Assembly: GCA_019186945.1 (NCBI GenBank)
Contig: JABAQJ010000007.1
Location: 62,001-126,000 of the forward strand
DNA from: Gemmatimonadaceae bacterium
GTDB taxonomy: Bacteria > Gemmatimonadota > Gemmatimonadetes > Gemmatimonadales > Gemmatimonadaceae
Direction of reading: 5' to 3'
DNA length: 64,000 bases
Numbering within the stretch: the first letter of the stretch is position 1; every line of letters begins with the position of its first letter. This document shows, piece by piece, positions 38,412-47,782 of this stretch. The position numbers and the translations under genes are program-made. The notes below the pieces were generated by a model. It was not told the DNA's origin, did no database searches, and was given only the letters and a program-made list of their open reading frames with translations.

Positions 38412-39743
38412 ATGCGAAGGACGATCACATTCAGTATCGCTGCTGTCGTGGCGGTGGCCGCCGCGTTCTGGTTCTTCAACCGGGCGGATGCGCGGGGCCT
38501 AACGAGTTTCCGTCTGGTCGAGGTCGACAGGGGGACTATCGAGGCAACCGTGGCATCCACCGGGAAACTGCGCGCAGTCACGACTGTTCAGGTCGGAACG
38601 CAGGTATCCGGCCAGGTGTCGGCGATCTACGTGGACTTCAATGATCGCGTGAAGAAGGGGCAGCTGATCGCTCGCATCGACCCGACGCTTGCCGAACAGG
38701 CCGTTCGCGACGCGGAAGCGAATCTCGAACGGAACAATGCGGAATTGGCGAACGCCCAGCGCGACTTCGATCGCAACAAGCAGCTCTATGACCGCAAGGT
38801 GCTCACGGAAAGCGAGTATTCGGCCGCCCTGTATCGCCTCGAAGTGGCGAAAGCCAATCTGAAGTCGGCCGAAGTCACTGTGGAGCGGGCGCGAAAGAAC
38901 CTCGCCTACACGTCGATCTACGCGCCTATAGATGGCATCGTCGTGGAGCGGAACGTCGATGTCGGCCAGACGGTCGCGGCCAGTCTGTCCGCGCCGCAGC
39001 TGTTCCTGATCGCCAACGATCTGTCGGAGATGTGGATTCTGGCGTCCGTCGACGAGAGCGACATCGGACTGATCGCCGAAGGACAACCGGTGCGCTTCAC
39101 CGTCCAGGCCTATCCCACTCGCACGTTCACCGGCAAGGTGAAACAGGTTCGCTTGCAGTCCACGGTGCAGGAAAACGTGGTCAACTATACGGTGGTCATC
39201 GACTGCGCCAACTCCGACGGCAAACTGCTGCCGGGGATGACGGCCACGGTCGATTTCCTCGTCGGTACGGCTACGGACGTGTTCCGCGTGCCCAACGCCG
39301 CACTGCGCTTCCGCCCCACAGCGGTCGAGATCGCCAAGTTGGGCGACGCCAACAGCGCAGCATCCATCGGCGGCGTGGATTCCGGGACCCGCCAGCCCGC
39401 CGACACGACTCGTGGTGCCACCGCCGATTCTGCGCGCGGGCGTAGTGCCGACAGTACTCAGCACACCCGCGGCGGCTCCACCGGCTCGGCCCCGGGCGCG
39501 TCCGCGCGCACGGGCACGCGGAGCGGCGGGACAGCACAGCTCTGGTACCTCGATGCTCAGGGCAAGCTTGCCTCGATCCGCGTTCGAACCGGAGTCACCG
39601 ACGGAAAGGTGACCGAGATTCGTGGCACCGATCTCAAGGTCGGCATGCAAGTCATCTCGGGTATCGTGGCGGCAACCGCCACGAGCACCAACCCGTTCCA
39701 GCAACAACAGCAGGGCGGACCGGGCGGTCCGCCGCGGTTCTAG
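38412..39743 (+). CDS. MacA-like efflux periplasmic adaptor (HlyD/RND-MFP family)
   Basis: A 443-residue membrane-fusion protein. It has an N-terminal anchor ([19 protein letters not shown]), a biotinyl-lipoyl half ([31 protein letters not shown]), a helical hairpin, the second lipoyl half ([24 protein letters not shown]) and beta-barrel domain. A ~70-residue Ser/Thr/Gly/Arg-rich low-complexity insert (about residues 315-380) interrupts the membrane-proximal domain, which is unusual. The C-terminus is Gln/Gly/Pro rich. First gene of a MacA-MacB ATPase-MacB permease-TolC operon; it bridges the inner membrane transporter and outer membrane channel. Confidence 0.9.
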   Translation: MRRTITFSIAAVVAVAAAFWFFNRADARGLTSFRLVEVDRGTIEATVASTGKLRAVTTVQVGTQVSGQVSAIYVDFNDRVKKGQLIARIDPTLAEQAVRDAEANLERNNAELANAQRDFDRNKQLYDRKVLTESEYSAALYRLEVAKANLKSAEVTVERARKNLAYTSIYAPIDGIVVERNVDVGQTVAASLSAPQLFLIANDLSEMWILASVDESDIGLIAEGQPVRFTVQAYPTRTFTGKVKQVRLQSTVQENVVNYTVVIDCANSDGKLLPGMTATVDFLVGTATDVFRVPNAALRFRPTAVEIAKLGDANSAASIGGVDSGTRQPADTTRGATADSARGRSADSTQHTRGGSTGSAPGASARTGTRSGGTAQLWYLDAQGKLASIRVRTGVTDGKVTEIRGTDLKVGMQVISGIVAATATSTNPFQQQQQGGPGGPPRF

Positions 39744-39747
39744 CGCG

Positions 39748-40506
39748 ATGTCCATTCCACCAGTCATCAGGACCGAAGGGCTCACCCGAACGTACGACGC
39801 CGGGCGGAACGCGGTCCATGCCCTGCGCCAGGTGAACCTGACGATCGAGCGAGGCGAAATGGTGGCCGTGATGGGGGCTTCGGGTTCGGGGAAGTCCACC
39901 ATGATGAACATCCTTGGCTGCCTCGATACGCCGACGGCCGGAACCTACTGGCTGGATGGCGAACGCGTGGACGGACTCGATCGCGATGCGCGCGCTGACA
40001 TCCGTAACAGGAAGATCGGCTTCGTGTTCCAGGGATTCAATCTGCTCTCGCGCACCAGCGCCATCGACAACGTCGAGTTGCCGCTGCTGTACGATCACAG
40101 CGGCCGACATCTGGATACCCAGGCGTTGGCGGCTGCGGCCCTGGCACGCGTCGGCCTCAGCGATCGCGCCGATCACCATCCCAGCGAGCTGTCCGGCGGC
40201 CAGCAGCAACGAGTGGCGATCGCCCGGGCGCTCGTCACCGAGCCAGCGTTGATCCTGGCGGACGAACCAACCGGGAACCTGGATAGTCGCACGTCCGTCG
40301 AGGTCATGGCGCTCTTCCAGGAACTCAACGAGCAAGGCGTGACGATCGTCCTCGTGACGCACGAGCCGGATATCGCTCGATATGCCGGTCGCATCGTCGA
40401 GATGCGCGACGGACGGATCCTGCGCGACGAACCCGTATCCAACCGGCACGACGCGCGCGCAGACTTGCGCGCGCTAGGCACCGCCGTCGAGGAGGCTGCA
40501 GTATGA
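39748..40506 (+). CDS. ABC transporter ATP-binding protein, MacB/LolD type
   Basis: A 252-residue ATPase: Walker [11 protein letters not shown]-loop [11 protein letters not shown], signature [15 protein letters not shown], Walker [14 protein letters not shown]-loop LVTHEPD. It is the separate nucleotide-binding half of a MacB-type exporter. It starts four bases after the adaptor stop and overlaps the permease start as ATGA. Confidence 0.93.
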   Translation: MSIPPVIRTEGLTRTYDAGRNAVHALRQVNLTIERGEMVAVMGASGSGKSTMMNILGCLDTPTAGTYWLDGERVDGLDRDARADIRNRKIGFVFQGFNLLSRTSAIDNVELPLLYDHSGRHLDTQALAAAALARVGLSDRADHHPSELSGGQQQRVAIARALVTEPALILADEPTGNLDSRTSVEVMALFQELNEQGVTIVLVTHEPDIARYAGRIVEMRDGRILRDEPVSNRHDARADLRALGTAVEEAAV

Positions 40507-41720
40507 AACGCTCCACCCTCTTCAAGGTCGCGATCGAGAGCATCCTCAAGAACAAGCTTCGCACCCTGCTCACGATGCTCGGCATCGTCATTGGAGTTGG
40601 CGCCGTGATCGTGATGGTCGCCGTGGGGCAGGGAGCCCGCTCCCAGATTGCCGCCCAGATCGCCAGCCTGGGCACGAACATGCTGGTAATCACCCCGGGG
40701 TCCAGCGCGCAGGGTGGCGTGAGCCAGGGCGCCGCGACATTCAATCGCTTGACGATATCGGATGTCGAGAAACTGATGCGCGAGGGCACGACGGCGTCGC
40801 TGGTGTCACCGGTCGTCGTGACCAGGACGCAGGCGATCGGGGGCGGCACCAACTGGCGCACGTCAGTCAACGGCGTGTCCGTGGATTTTCAGACCATCCG
40901 CGCCTGGCCGGTAGCGGAAGGCGGGTTCTTCACGGACCAGGACGTGCGGACGAGCCGGAAAGTGGCCGTGTTAGGCAGTACTGTCGCCAACAACCTCTAT
41001 CCGGGTGAGGACGCCGTCGGGCAGATGATTCAGTTGCGCGACGTCCCGTTCGAGATCATCGGCGTGCTGACCACCAAGGGACAGACGGCCTCCGGCACAG
41101 ATCAGGACGACGTGGTCATCATCCCGTACACCACGGCGCAGACGAAGCTGAGCGGACACACGTTCATCTCGCAGATCGTCGTCGGCACGCAGTCTTCATC
41201 GGAAATCCCGGCTGCAACCGACGAAATCCGTGCCATCATGCGCGAATCCCACCGGCTGGCGCCAGCGGATGCGGACGACTTCACCGTCCGTAACCAGAGC
41301 GATCTGACGGCCGCGGCGACAGGCACCACCGACGTCATGTCGACGCTCCTCGCGTCGATAGCCGCGATCTCCCTGCTCGTGGGAGGGATCGGCATCATGA
41401 ACATCATGCTGGTGTCAGTCACCGAACGAACTCGCGAGATCGGAATCCGCATGTCCCTGGGCGCGCGAGGCCGCGACGTGCTCACGCAGTTCCTCGTCGA
41501 GAGCGTGGTCATGAGTCTCGTCGGTGGCGTGATCGGCATCCTCATCGGAGTGGCGGGGGCCGCCATCCTCGGCAAGACCATGGGATGGCACACCGAGGTG
41601 TCGACGCAGGCGGTCATGATTGCCGTCGCCTTCTCTGCCGCGGTCGGAATCTTCTTCGGCTTCCACCCCGCGCGAAAGGCATCCGGGCTGGATCCGATCC
41701 AGGCCCTGCGCCACGAGTAG
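40503..41720 (+). CDS. MacB-type ABC transporter permease
   Basis: A 405-residue permease with the MacB_PCD/FtsX layout: an N-terminal helix ([24 protein letters not shown]), a large periplasmic domain (residues ~45-275), then three C-terminal helices with the conserved [16 protein letters not shown] motif and terminal [17 protein letters not shown]. It works with the preceding ATPase, adaptor and the TolC-like channel to export a substrate such as a macrolide, peptide or lipophilic compound; which one is not evident. Confidence 0.92.
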   Translation: MKRSTLFKVAIESILKNKLRTLLTMLGIVIGVGAVIVMVAVGQGARSQIAAQIASLGTNMLVITPGSSAQGGVSQGAATFNRLTISDVEKLMREGTTASLVSPVVVTRTQAIGGGTNWRTSVNGVSVDFQTIRAWPVAEGGFFTDQDVRTSRKVAVLGSTVANNLYPGEDAVGQMIQLRDVPFEIIGVLTTKGQTASGTDQDDVVIIPYTTAQTKLSGHTFISQIVVGTQSSSEIPAATDEIRAIMRESHRLAPADADDFTVRNQSDLTAAATGTTDVMSTLLASIAAISLLVGGIGIMNIMLVSVTERTREIGIRMSLGARGRDVLTQFLVESVVMSLVGGVIGILIGVAGAAILGKTMGWHTEVSTQAVMIAVAFSAAVGIFFGFHPARKASGLDPIQALRHE

Positions 41721-41769
41721 TGCGTTTCCTCAAGACGGGCGCATGGCGCATCGCCAACCTAACGACTCG

Positions 41770-43137
41770 ATGATCATGTGTACGCGTTCGACTCGAACCA
41801 CCGCGCTGCTGATGGCGCTCGCAACGATCGCATCCGTCGCTCCAGCCGTGGCGCACGCACAGGCGCCTCGCGTCATCACGTTCGCAGACGCCATTCGCAC
41901 GGCGCTCGAACAAAGCAACGACATTCGCCTCGCCGAGAACGCGACCGAGCTGGACGATGCCACGGTGCGGCAGACACGATCGCAACTGTTCCCGGACCTA
42001 CGCCTTTCGACACAAACGGCGCAGAACTACGGACGATTCTTTTCCAGCGACGAGGGGCGGATCCTCAACACTTCGACCCAATCGCTCAGTACCGGCCTCT
42101 CGTCCAGCCTCACCTTGTTCAACGGAAAGGCCAACTACTCGAACATCGCGCAAGCCAGGCTCAACCGGCAGGCGAGCGAGGCGGACCTTTCGCGCACTCG
42201 GGAGACTGTCGTGTTCACAGTCCTCTCCAACTTCCTCGCGCTGATCGCGCAAACGGAACAACTTGCCGTTCGACAGTCGAGCCTGGCGGCACAGGACACG
42301 CTGGAACGACAGGTGCAGGAGTTCGTCAACGCAGGTACCCGTTCGATCGCCGATCTCTACCAGCAGCAGGCGAGCGTGGCCAGCGCCAGGCTGGCCGTGG
42401 TTGACGCGGAGCGCGCCGTCGGTCTCGCCAAGGTCGACTTGATCCAGACCCTGAAGCTCGATCCTGCTGGCCTCTACGACTTCGTGGCTCCCGGAATCGA
42501 TTCCGTCTCTCCCCAGGCGCGGCCGATGGACCTTGCGAACCTGTTCCAGACGGCGCTGCAGCAGCGCCGTGACGTGAATGCCCTGCGGTCGCGGCTCCAG
42601 GCGTCGGAAACCGGCGTGCGGATCGCCGGCGCCACCGCGTGGCCAACGGTGTCGCTGTCCGTCGGCTACAATTCCAACTACACCAGCACGGCAGCGGCAT
42701 CGTTCTTCGACCAGTTGGATCAGCGACGGGGCGGGTCCGTCGGGGTCAACGTCTCGTTCCCGCTCTTCGACCGGTTCTCGTCGCGGATCAACCAGGAGCG
42801 CGCTCTGATTCAGCAGCGTAACGCGGAAGTTGCACTGGACAACCTCCGCCAGTCGGTAGGCCTGCAGGTCCGACGAGCGCTGCTCGACAACTCCTCGGCG
42901 GAGGCCCAACTGGTCGCAGCGCAGGCGCAGACGCGAGCGGCGGACCTTGCGCTCGATGCCGCGCAGGAGCGATATCGAGCCGGCGCGGCGACGTTGGTGG
43001 AAGTGACGCAGGCGCGGGCAACGAGCGTCCAGGCTGCCAGTGCGCTGGTGAGCGCCCGATACAACCTGGTATTCCAGCGCAAGCTCCTCGACTATTACCT
43101 GGGCGGATTGAACCCGGCGGACGCGACGCTGCAGTAG
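41770..43137 (+). CDS. TolC-family outer-membrane efflux channel
   Basis: About 455 residues from ATG 41770 with a signal peptide ending in AVAHAQ. Two OEP repeats are visible: TFADAIRTALEQSNDIRLAENATELDDATVRQTRSQLFPDL ... and the second with LQASETGVRIAGATAWPTVSLSVGYN and RYRAGAATLVEVTQARA. In-frame ATG 41743 is less likely because the signal helix would begin internally. Last transporter gene of the efflux operon, 49 bases after the permease. Confidence 0.9.
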   Translation: MIMCTRSTRTTALLMALATIASVAPAVAHAQAPRVITFADAIRTALEQSNDIRLAENATELDDATVRQTRSQLFPDLRLSTQTAQNYGRFFSSDEGRILNTSTQSLSTGLSSSLTLFNGKANYSNIAQARLNRQASEADLSRTRETVVFTVLSNFLALIAQTEQLAVRQSSLAAQDTLERQVQEFVNAGTRSIADLYQQQASVASARLAVVDAERAVGLAKVDLIQTLKLDPAGLYDFVAPGIDSVSPQARPMDLANLFQTALQQRRDVNALRSRLQASETGVRIAGATAWPTVSLSVGYNSNYTSTAAASFFDQLDQRRGGSVGVNVSFPLFDRFSSRINQERALIQQRNAEVALDNLRQSVGLQVRRALLDNSSAEAQLVAAQAQTRAADLALDAAQERYRAGAATLVEVTQARATSVQAASALVSARYNLVFQRKLLDYYLGGLNPADATLQ

Positions 43138-43204
43138 TTCCGATGCATGTCCGCCGCGTTCGAATGGAGCGCAACGCCGCGCTCGCGTCGTCCACGTGCC
43201 CCGA

Positions 43205-43741
43205 ATGAACTGGCGCCGATACCTCACGCTCGGAAATGTGCTGACGGCCCTCGTGCTGATCTGGGCCGTACCTCGGCTGCTCCCGCATCTCGGAGCGATG
43301 GTCGGCGTCCCATCGGGAGGGAATGTGCGACCGGCGTTTGACATCGCCACGCTCGATGGCCGGCGACTGACGATCGATTCGCTCCGAGGACACGTCGTGC
43401 TCGTGAACTTCTGGGCGACGTGGTGCCTTCCCTGTCGGGTGGAAATGCCCGCGCTCCAGAGCATGCACGACAGGCATCGCGCCCAGGGATTCGAAGTGGT
43501 CGGTTTCTCGGTTGACCGCGGTGGCGCAGATGGCGTGCGGGAGTTCGCGCGCGAACGCGGGATATCGTACCCGATCGCGATCGTTGGGGCTGGCGAAGAG
43601 CGCGCGTTCGGCGGCGTCCGTGGTTACCCGACGTCGTTCCTGCTCGACCGGTCGGGTGCGGTGCGCCACGCCGTCATTGGTCCCATCGCCCCCGCGACGC
43701 TGGAACTGGCAGTGCGTCGCCTGCTCAAGGATTCCCTGTGA
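43205..43741 (+). CDS. TlpA-family membrane-anchored thioredoxin
   Basis: A 178-residue protein with an N-terminal anchor (LGNVLTALVLIWAVPRLLPHL) and a thioredoxin fold: VLVNFWATWCLPCRVEMPAL with the CLPC redox motif, the cis-Pro in VRGYPTSFLLDRSG. It reduces periplasmic disulfides. It lies 68 bases after the TolC gene on the same strand and may be read through from the efflux operon, but no functional link is clear. It nearly abuts the convergent editing-enzyme gene (15 bases). Confidence 0.87.
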   Translation: MNWRRYLTLGNVLTALVLIWAVPRLLPHLGAMVGVPSGGNVRPAFDIATLDGRRLTIDSLRGHVVLVNFWATWCLPCRVEMPALQSMHDRHRAQGFEVVGFSVDRGGADGVREFARERGISYPIAIVGAGEERAFGGVRGYPTSFLLDRSGAVRHAVIGPIAPATLELAVRRLLKDSL

Positions 43742-43756
43742 CCCGACGTCCAGCCG

Positions 43757-44296
43757 TCAGGCTCCACCCCGCGCCGGAATGTCGATAACCCGCGGTACGT
43801 GACCGGTGACGTCGAGGAACCGTTGTAGCTGATCGCGCCCGAGCACCAGAGTCGCCGTGTTCACCAGCGGATGGCAGCGAAGCGACGCCCCCGACCACAC
43901 GGCCGCGTCAATCACCAGTTCCACGGCGTGAGCGGCGTCGTGCATCAGGGCCAGGATTGTCACCGAACCCGGAGTGACCCGCAGATGCGTCCACAGCCGA
44001 TCCGGCGAACCCAAGCTGAGCGTATCTGCGTCGAACAGCCTCGCTACAGCCTTGAGATCGACCGGCTTCTCGCACGCCGTGACCAGCAACCAGTGCCTGC
44101 GACCGCGCTTGTCCCTGAGAAACAGATTCTTGCTGTGCACGGCGCCCAGGTCTTCGGGAACGACTCCGTCGGCCTCGTCGCACGTGAACACGGCACGGTG
44201 GTCGTAACGCTGGTATCGGATCTCGTGCGCATCAAGCAACCGATAGAGGGCCGCCGGGTCCGGTTCCTTGTTCGTCGGAGAGACTGGATCTGTCAT
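43757..44296 (-). CDS. YbaK/ProX-type aminoacyl-tRNA deacylase
   Basis: A 179-residue protein of the YbaK/INS superfamily. The conserved catalytic Lys is in HSKNLFLRDKRGRRHWLL, and the GSPDRLWTHLRVTPGSVTILAL and HPLVNTATLVL segments match the ProX (prolyl-tRNA editing, PrdX) branch. It hydrolyses mischarged Ala-tRNA-Pro or similar in the cytoplasm. ATG 44296 start. The gene stands alone; 194 bases separate it from the divergent marR gene. Confidence 0.88.
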   Translation of the reverse strand: MTDPVSPTNKEPDPAALYRLLDAHEIRYQRYDHRAVFTCDEADGVVPEDLGAVHSKNLFLRDKRGRRHWLLVTACEKPVDLKAVARLFDADTLSLGSPDRLWTHLRVTPGSVTILALMHDAAHAVELVIDAAVWSGASLRCHPLVNTATLVLGRDQLQRFLDVTGHVPRVIDIPARGGA

Positions 44297-44455
44297 GTAT
44301 GCCAGGATGCTCGGCCACGGTGAAATTAGAGCATGCCGCCGGCTATCGCTCGGCCGACGTCTCCAGCCAGCTCATTCCTGCGATGTTCGAGCGGGAAGAC
44401 GCTCGGCGGAAGTCGCGAAAGGAGCAGGCCGCCGTTGCCCTCCACGATGCGGAGC

Positions 44456-44502
44456 TTGACACAGCGGTCAAATAAATGTACTATTCAGACATGAACAGTT
44501 CA
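44456..44502 (+). promoter_or_regulatory. Sigma-70 type promoter and palindrome at MarR gene start
   Basis: A -35 box TTGACA (44456-44461), a 17-base spacer and a -10 box TACTAT (44479-44484) place the expected transcription start at about 44490-44492, which is the ATG (44491). The mRNA would be leaderless. A perfect palindrome TGAAC-A-GTTCA (44492-44502) sits at the transcript start and could be the MarR operator. The patch is AT-rich compared with its surroundings. Confidence 0.55.
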
Positions 44503-44943
44503 GTTACTGAAGCCGATCGCATAGCCGGTGAGGGCCATCGGGAGTCGGTCGTGATTTCGCTGATCGAGGTTGCGCGGTCCGTGGAAGACCAGATCGAGCA
44601 CTCGCTCTCGGAGCACGGTCTCTCCTGGGCAAAGCTCGGGGTGCTGTCGAGACTGGTGGAGGCGGGCGAGCCGCTCACCCTCGGCGAGATCGCGGCCAAG
44701 CTCCAGTGCGTAAGGTCGAATGTCACTCAACTCATTGACAGACTTGAATCTGATGGCTTGGTGAGAAGAGTCGATGACCCAAGCGACAGGCGCAGTATCC
44801 GTGCGGAGCTGACAGAAAAGGGGCGGGAGCGGCACCACGTCGGAGCGGAGGCAATGAACGAGGTCCAAGCGAGGCTGCTGTCGAACTTGGGGGGAGCGGC
44901 CGAGCAGGTCGCGCTGGGCCACCTGCTCCAAAAGCTCGGGTGA
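44491..44943 (+). CDS. MarR family transcriptional regulator
   Basis: A 150-residue winged-helix protein: LGVLSRLVEAGEPLTLGEIAAKLQCVRSNVTQLIDRLESDGLVRRVDDPSDRRSIRAELTEKG is the complete MarR DNA-binding wing and helix region. The ATG at 44491 is preferred over the in-frame ATG 44476 because the latter lies inside the promoter spacer. A Cys in the recognition region (LQCVRSN) could sense oxidants (inference). It precedes a YceI gene by 82 bases, a common pairing in which MarR controls yceI. Confidence 0.9.
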   Translation: MNSSVTEADRIAGEGHRESVVISLIEVARSVEDQIEHSLSEHGLSWAKLGVLSRLVEAGEPLTLGEIAAKLQCVRSNVTQLIDRLESDGLVRRVDDPSDRRSIRAELTEKGRERHHVGAEAMNEVQARLLSNLGGAAEQVALGHLLQKLG

Positions 44944-45025
44944 GTTTTTTTTGGTGAATTTCTTCAGTCATGCACCATCTATCACGAAATCATTCATAAC
45001 AGTCCCAACTTTACCGGAGAACAGC

Positions 45026-45589
45026 ATGACCAGCACGTCGATCCCCATGGACATCGCAAGCCGCCCGTGGTCCGTGGACGCTTCGCACACGAACGTCGGT
45101 TTCTCGGTTCGGCATCTGATGATCTCTACCGTCCGTGGCCGCTTCGCCCAAGTAGAGGGGAGTGCCGTGTACGATCCGACCAAGCCTGGATCGCTCGGCC
45201 TCCGAGTCAGCTTGCCAGTCGACAGCATCAGCACGCACAACGAGCAGCGGGACACACACCTCAAGTCGGCGGATTTCTTCGACGCCGCCGGTCACCCGGA
45301 GATCACCTTCGTCGGGAAGCGCGTGGAAGGCGACGTCGGCGGCAAGTTCAAGCTGATCGGCGACCTCACGATTCGTGGCATTACGAAGGAGTTCGTGTTG
45401 AACGTTTCGAGCGAGGGCGCAGGCTCGGACCCTTGGGGTAACGAGCGGCTGGGCTTCTCGGCGACCGGTTCGTTGAATCGCATGGACTACGGGCTGACCT
45501 GGAACGCAGCGCTCGAGACTGGAGGTGTGGTCGTCGGGGATGAAGTCAAAGTCACCGTGGACGTGGAGTTGCTTCGGGCGAAGGAGTAG
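45026..45589 (+). CDS. YceI family lipid-binding protein
   Basis: A 187-residue YceI-fold protein without a signal peptide: WSVDASHTNVGFSVRHLMISTVRGRF is the hallmark N-terminal strand pair, followed by DSISTHNEQRDTHLKSADFFDAAGHPEITF and GDLTIRGITKEFVLNV. The family folds as a lipocalin-like barrel that binds isoprenoids such as polyprenyl or quinones. The start ATG 45026 has GGAGA 7 bases upstream. Expected to be controlled by the preceding MarR regulator. Confidence 0.9.
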   Translation: MTSTSIPMDIASRPWSVDASHTNVGFSVRHLMISTVRGRFAQVEGSAVYDPTKPGSLGLRVSLPVDSISTHNEQRDTHLKSADFFDAAGHPEITFVGKRVEGDVGGKFKLIGDLTIRGITKEFVLNVSSEGAGSDPWGNERLGFSATGSLNRMDYGLTWNAALETGGVVVGDEVKVTVDVELLRAKE

Positions 45590-45621
45590 CTCGGTGGCGG
45601 TCGTCGTTAGGCGTACGGCGT

Positions 45622-45654
45622 CGACGCCTCAGCCCGCGGATGGCTGGGGCGTCG
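45622..45654. terminator. Hairpin between convergent genes
   Basis: Thirteen-base arms CGACGCCTCAGCC and GGCTGGGGCGTCG (one G-T wobble) with a 7-base loop lie between the convergent yceI and 45670 genes. It has no T-run, but the position suits a bidirectional terminator. Confidence 0.5.
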
Positions 45655-45669
45655 CGATTGGTGGGCGTA

Positions 45670-47355
45670 TCAGGGGTGCGAGGCCCGTAGCGCTATCATG
45701 AGCTCTCGCCAGAAGCGCGGGAAGCGCTGCGACAGCAGAATGAAATCCCGTTCCTGGCGGCGTCCCTTGGCGCGAAGCAATGCCACCATCTGTCGCTTAT
45801 CCGACGGGCTCCATCGATCGATGCCAGGCAGCAGATCCGCGACCGGAGCCAGCAGTTCGAACGACTGCCGCTCGGCCGTAGGCCACAGCCGGCGGGATGG
45901 CACGGCGAGCGCTTTCGCGACTCGTGCGACCACCTCGTCGTTGGTCGTCGATTCGCACGCTGCGCGCCGTTCGGTGACGCGGAGAGCGCACCGGCTAAGG
46001 AGCGCCTCGGGGAAGAACGCCGACCGACTGAATCCTGGGAGATCGAGGTACAGATCGTCGTGCGCCAGTTTGCGCAGCGTGGCGGGCGACGAGCGATGCC
46101 CCTTCGTGCGTGCGAGCGTCGCCGCCTCGCGCTCGGCGAGGGCCAGCCCCTCCCGACTGCCGGGGCGGAAACCGAGCCGGTAGTAGAACCAGAAAGCACC
46201 GCTCTCGATCGCCTCGTTGTTACCGGCCCCGAACTGGTACGGGTTCACAACGATGCGACCGATTCCGAACAGTGACCGGAATGCGCGCAGCATCTGGGCA
46301 AACAGGAACGCTGCTTCCGAGCCACGGAACGCCTCGAAGATGTTGATCCCCGTATTGGCTTGGTGAAACAGGGGCGTGACGCCGCCGTAGCCGATCGGCA
46401 CGCCGTTCGACAGCAACATGTAGCCGTAGTTCGTTTCGAGGCTCATCCGCCGGTCAGGTGCGGCACCGATGATAGCGAGCGCCACGCCCTCGCCCAGATC
46501 GGCCCACCACACCTCATCCGGGGTCGCGTGCGACGTGGCGAACACCTCACGGCAGCGCGATGTGAGGGCGCAACGGGCCACATGGATCACCCTCGCGGCT
46601 TCCGCCGGCCGCAACAGTCGGATCCCCGGCAGCGGTGTGGCGATGTGCCGCACCGGCTGTACCGGTGGGCGTCGCATCGCCGATCGGAAGGAATGCGGCC
46701 CCTGGAGTTGTGCGAACGTGGTGCTCCCGGTGGATCGGGTCAGTCGCCAGACGATGGGTAGCGGTGCGACGTCGTAGACGGTAGCAAAGAGGCGTCGGGT
46801 AGCGGAATCGGATTCCGCGCGTCGGACCAGCCATGAGAGCGTCGAACGTATGGACGCGGGCTTGGCGACGCGAAGCCACTGGCGCATGCTGAGCGTGGGG
46901 TCGTCGTATCCGTCTTCTTCAGCGCGCGTCAGGCACGAACGAATGAGGGCGCTGACGACAGTCTCGTCCTCGAGCGCCGCCCAGTCGATCTCGACCTCGT
47001 TAGGGAAGGAGCGGACCAGCCAGCGTGCGAGCGCGAACGGGAAGGTGTGACGCGACTTCGACCCCGCCATGCCGCTGTCTTCGAAGCGGTCGCGGACAGC
47101 CAACGGCTGACGTTCGAGCTGCCGAGAGACAGCATGCAGGCAGCGCTGGGCGAGAAGAGCGATCGCCGCGTTGTCCGGGAACGCTCGCAGGAAAAGGACG
47201 TCGTCGTGGAGCTGCGCCAGCTTTCGCATCGATCGCGGCGGACGACGAAGCAGATCCTGGAGCAGGGCCACCTTCGAAGTACACGCATCGTCTCCGTACC
47301 GATTGCGGAGGTCGCGGAGTGCGGTTGCCTGGGATTTCGGACGAGGCGGGCGCAT
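45670..47355 (-). CDS. Protein of unknown function with GNAT-like central domain
   Basis: A 561-residue soluble protein. I do not recognise a family for the whole. The N-terminal ~230 residues are helical and Arg-rich. The region about 290-430 has GNAT-like features: a strand pair (YGYMLLSNGVPIGYGGVTPL) and the C-terminal signature GAGNNEAIESGAFWFYYRLGFRP. The last ~130 residues are helical (DLLPGIDRWSPSDKRQMVALLRAKG). No signal or membrane segment. It lies alone, upstream of the tRNA on the other strand. Possible acyltransferase with unknown partner. Confidence 0.6.
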   Translation of the reverse strand: MRPPRPKSQATALRDLRNRYGDDACTSKVALLQDLLRRPPRSMRKLAQLHDDVLFLRAFPDNAAIALLAQRCLHAVSRQLERQPLAVRDRFEDSGMAGSKSRHTFPFALARWLVRSFPNEVEIDWAALEDETVVSALIRSCLTRAEEDGYDDPTLSMRQWLRVAKPASIRSTLSWLVRRAESDSATRRLFATVYDVAPLPIVWRLTRSTGSTTFAQLQGPHSFRSAMRRPPVQPVRHIATPLPGIRLLRPAEAARVIHVARCALTSRCREVFATSHATPDEVWWADLGEGVALAIIGAAPDRRMSLETNYGYMLLSNGVPIGYGGVTPLFHQANTGINIFEAFRGSEAAFLFAQMLRAFRSLFGIGRIVVNPYQFGAGNNEAIESGAFWFYYRLGFRPGSREGLALAEREAATLARTKGHRSSPATLRKLAHDDLYLDLPGFSRSAFFPEALLSRCALRVTERRAACESTTNDEVVARVAKALAVPSRRLWPTAERQSFELLAPVADLLPGIDRWSPSDKRQMVALLRAKGRRQERDFILLSQRFPRFWRELMIALRASHP

Positions 47356-47583
47356 CCAGCAATATGGGTGCTACGGGAGGAGGCAGGGATGAATTGCCGG
47401 GGGTTCCGGGCCAGATTCTTTCGGGGATGCACCTGCCGCGCAGGTATCAGCCTGCCCGTCTAATCGCCAACGTTGGCAATGCCCAGGGGCTCGATTGCGT
47501 TGTCCGGGGCATTCCGGCAGTTCACGGGGTGGCGAAGCGTTGCTAGATTGCGTGCCTTCAATCCGCAGTGGAGCGCGGGCAGA

Positions 47584-47656
47584 TGGGGTGTAGCTTAGCT
47601 GGCAGAGCGCCTGACTGTTAATCAGGAGGTCGGTGGTTCGAATCCACCCGCCCCAG
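47584..47656 (+). tRNA. tRNA-Asn (GTT)
   Basis: A 73-base cloverleaf. Acceptor arms TGGGGTG and CGCCCCA pair with one G-T, the anticodon stem CCTGA/TCAGG encloses CTGTTAA with anticodon GTT, and the T arm is GGTGG-TTCGAAT-CCACC. The discriminator is G and the CCA tail is not encoded. Confidence 0.95.
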
Positions 47657-47682
47657 TCGCCGGAGTCCCCGATATCGATCAA

Positions 47683-47728
47683 CAATGACAAACGGGCTGC
47701 CTGTTATCCGGTAGCCCGTTTGTCATTG
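47683..47728. terminator. Long perfect hairpin downstream of tRNA-Asn
   Basis: Sixteen-base perfect arms CAATGACAAACGGGCT and AGCCCGTTTGTCATTG, extended by three inner pairs (one wobble), with an 8-base loop. It lies 26 bases after the tRNA and before the stop of the convergent lipoprotein gene. No T-run follows, though the 5' arm reads A-rich from the other strand. Probable bidirectional terminator for both. Confidence 0.6.
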
Positions 47729-47782
47729 GCGGTACGGGAGGAAGTGACGTCGCCTGTCTGATACGGAGATGCGTCGACAGGA

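Noticed and set aside
41743-41769. Earlier ATG start for the TolC-like gene
   Set aside because: It would put nine polar residues before the signal helix and read through a dispersed CCTAACG word; ATG 41770 gives a normal signal peptide.
44944-44952. Run of eight T after the MarR gene as terminator
   Set aside because: The only stem before it is CTC/GAG, too short for a terminator; it may instead keep this region AT-rich for the yceI promoter.
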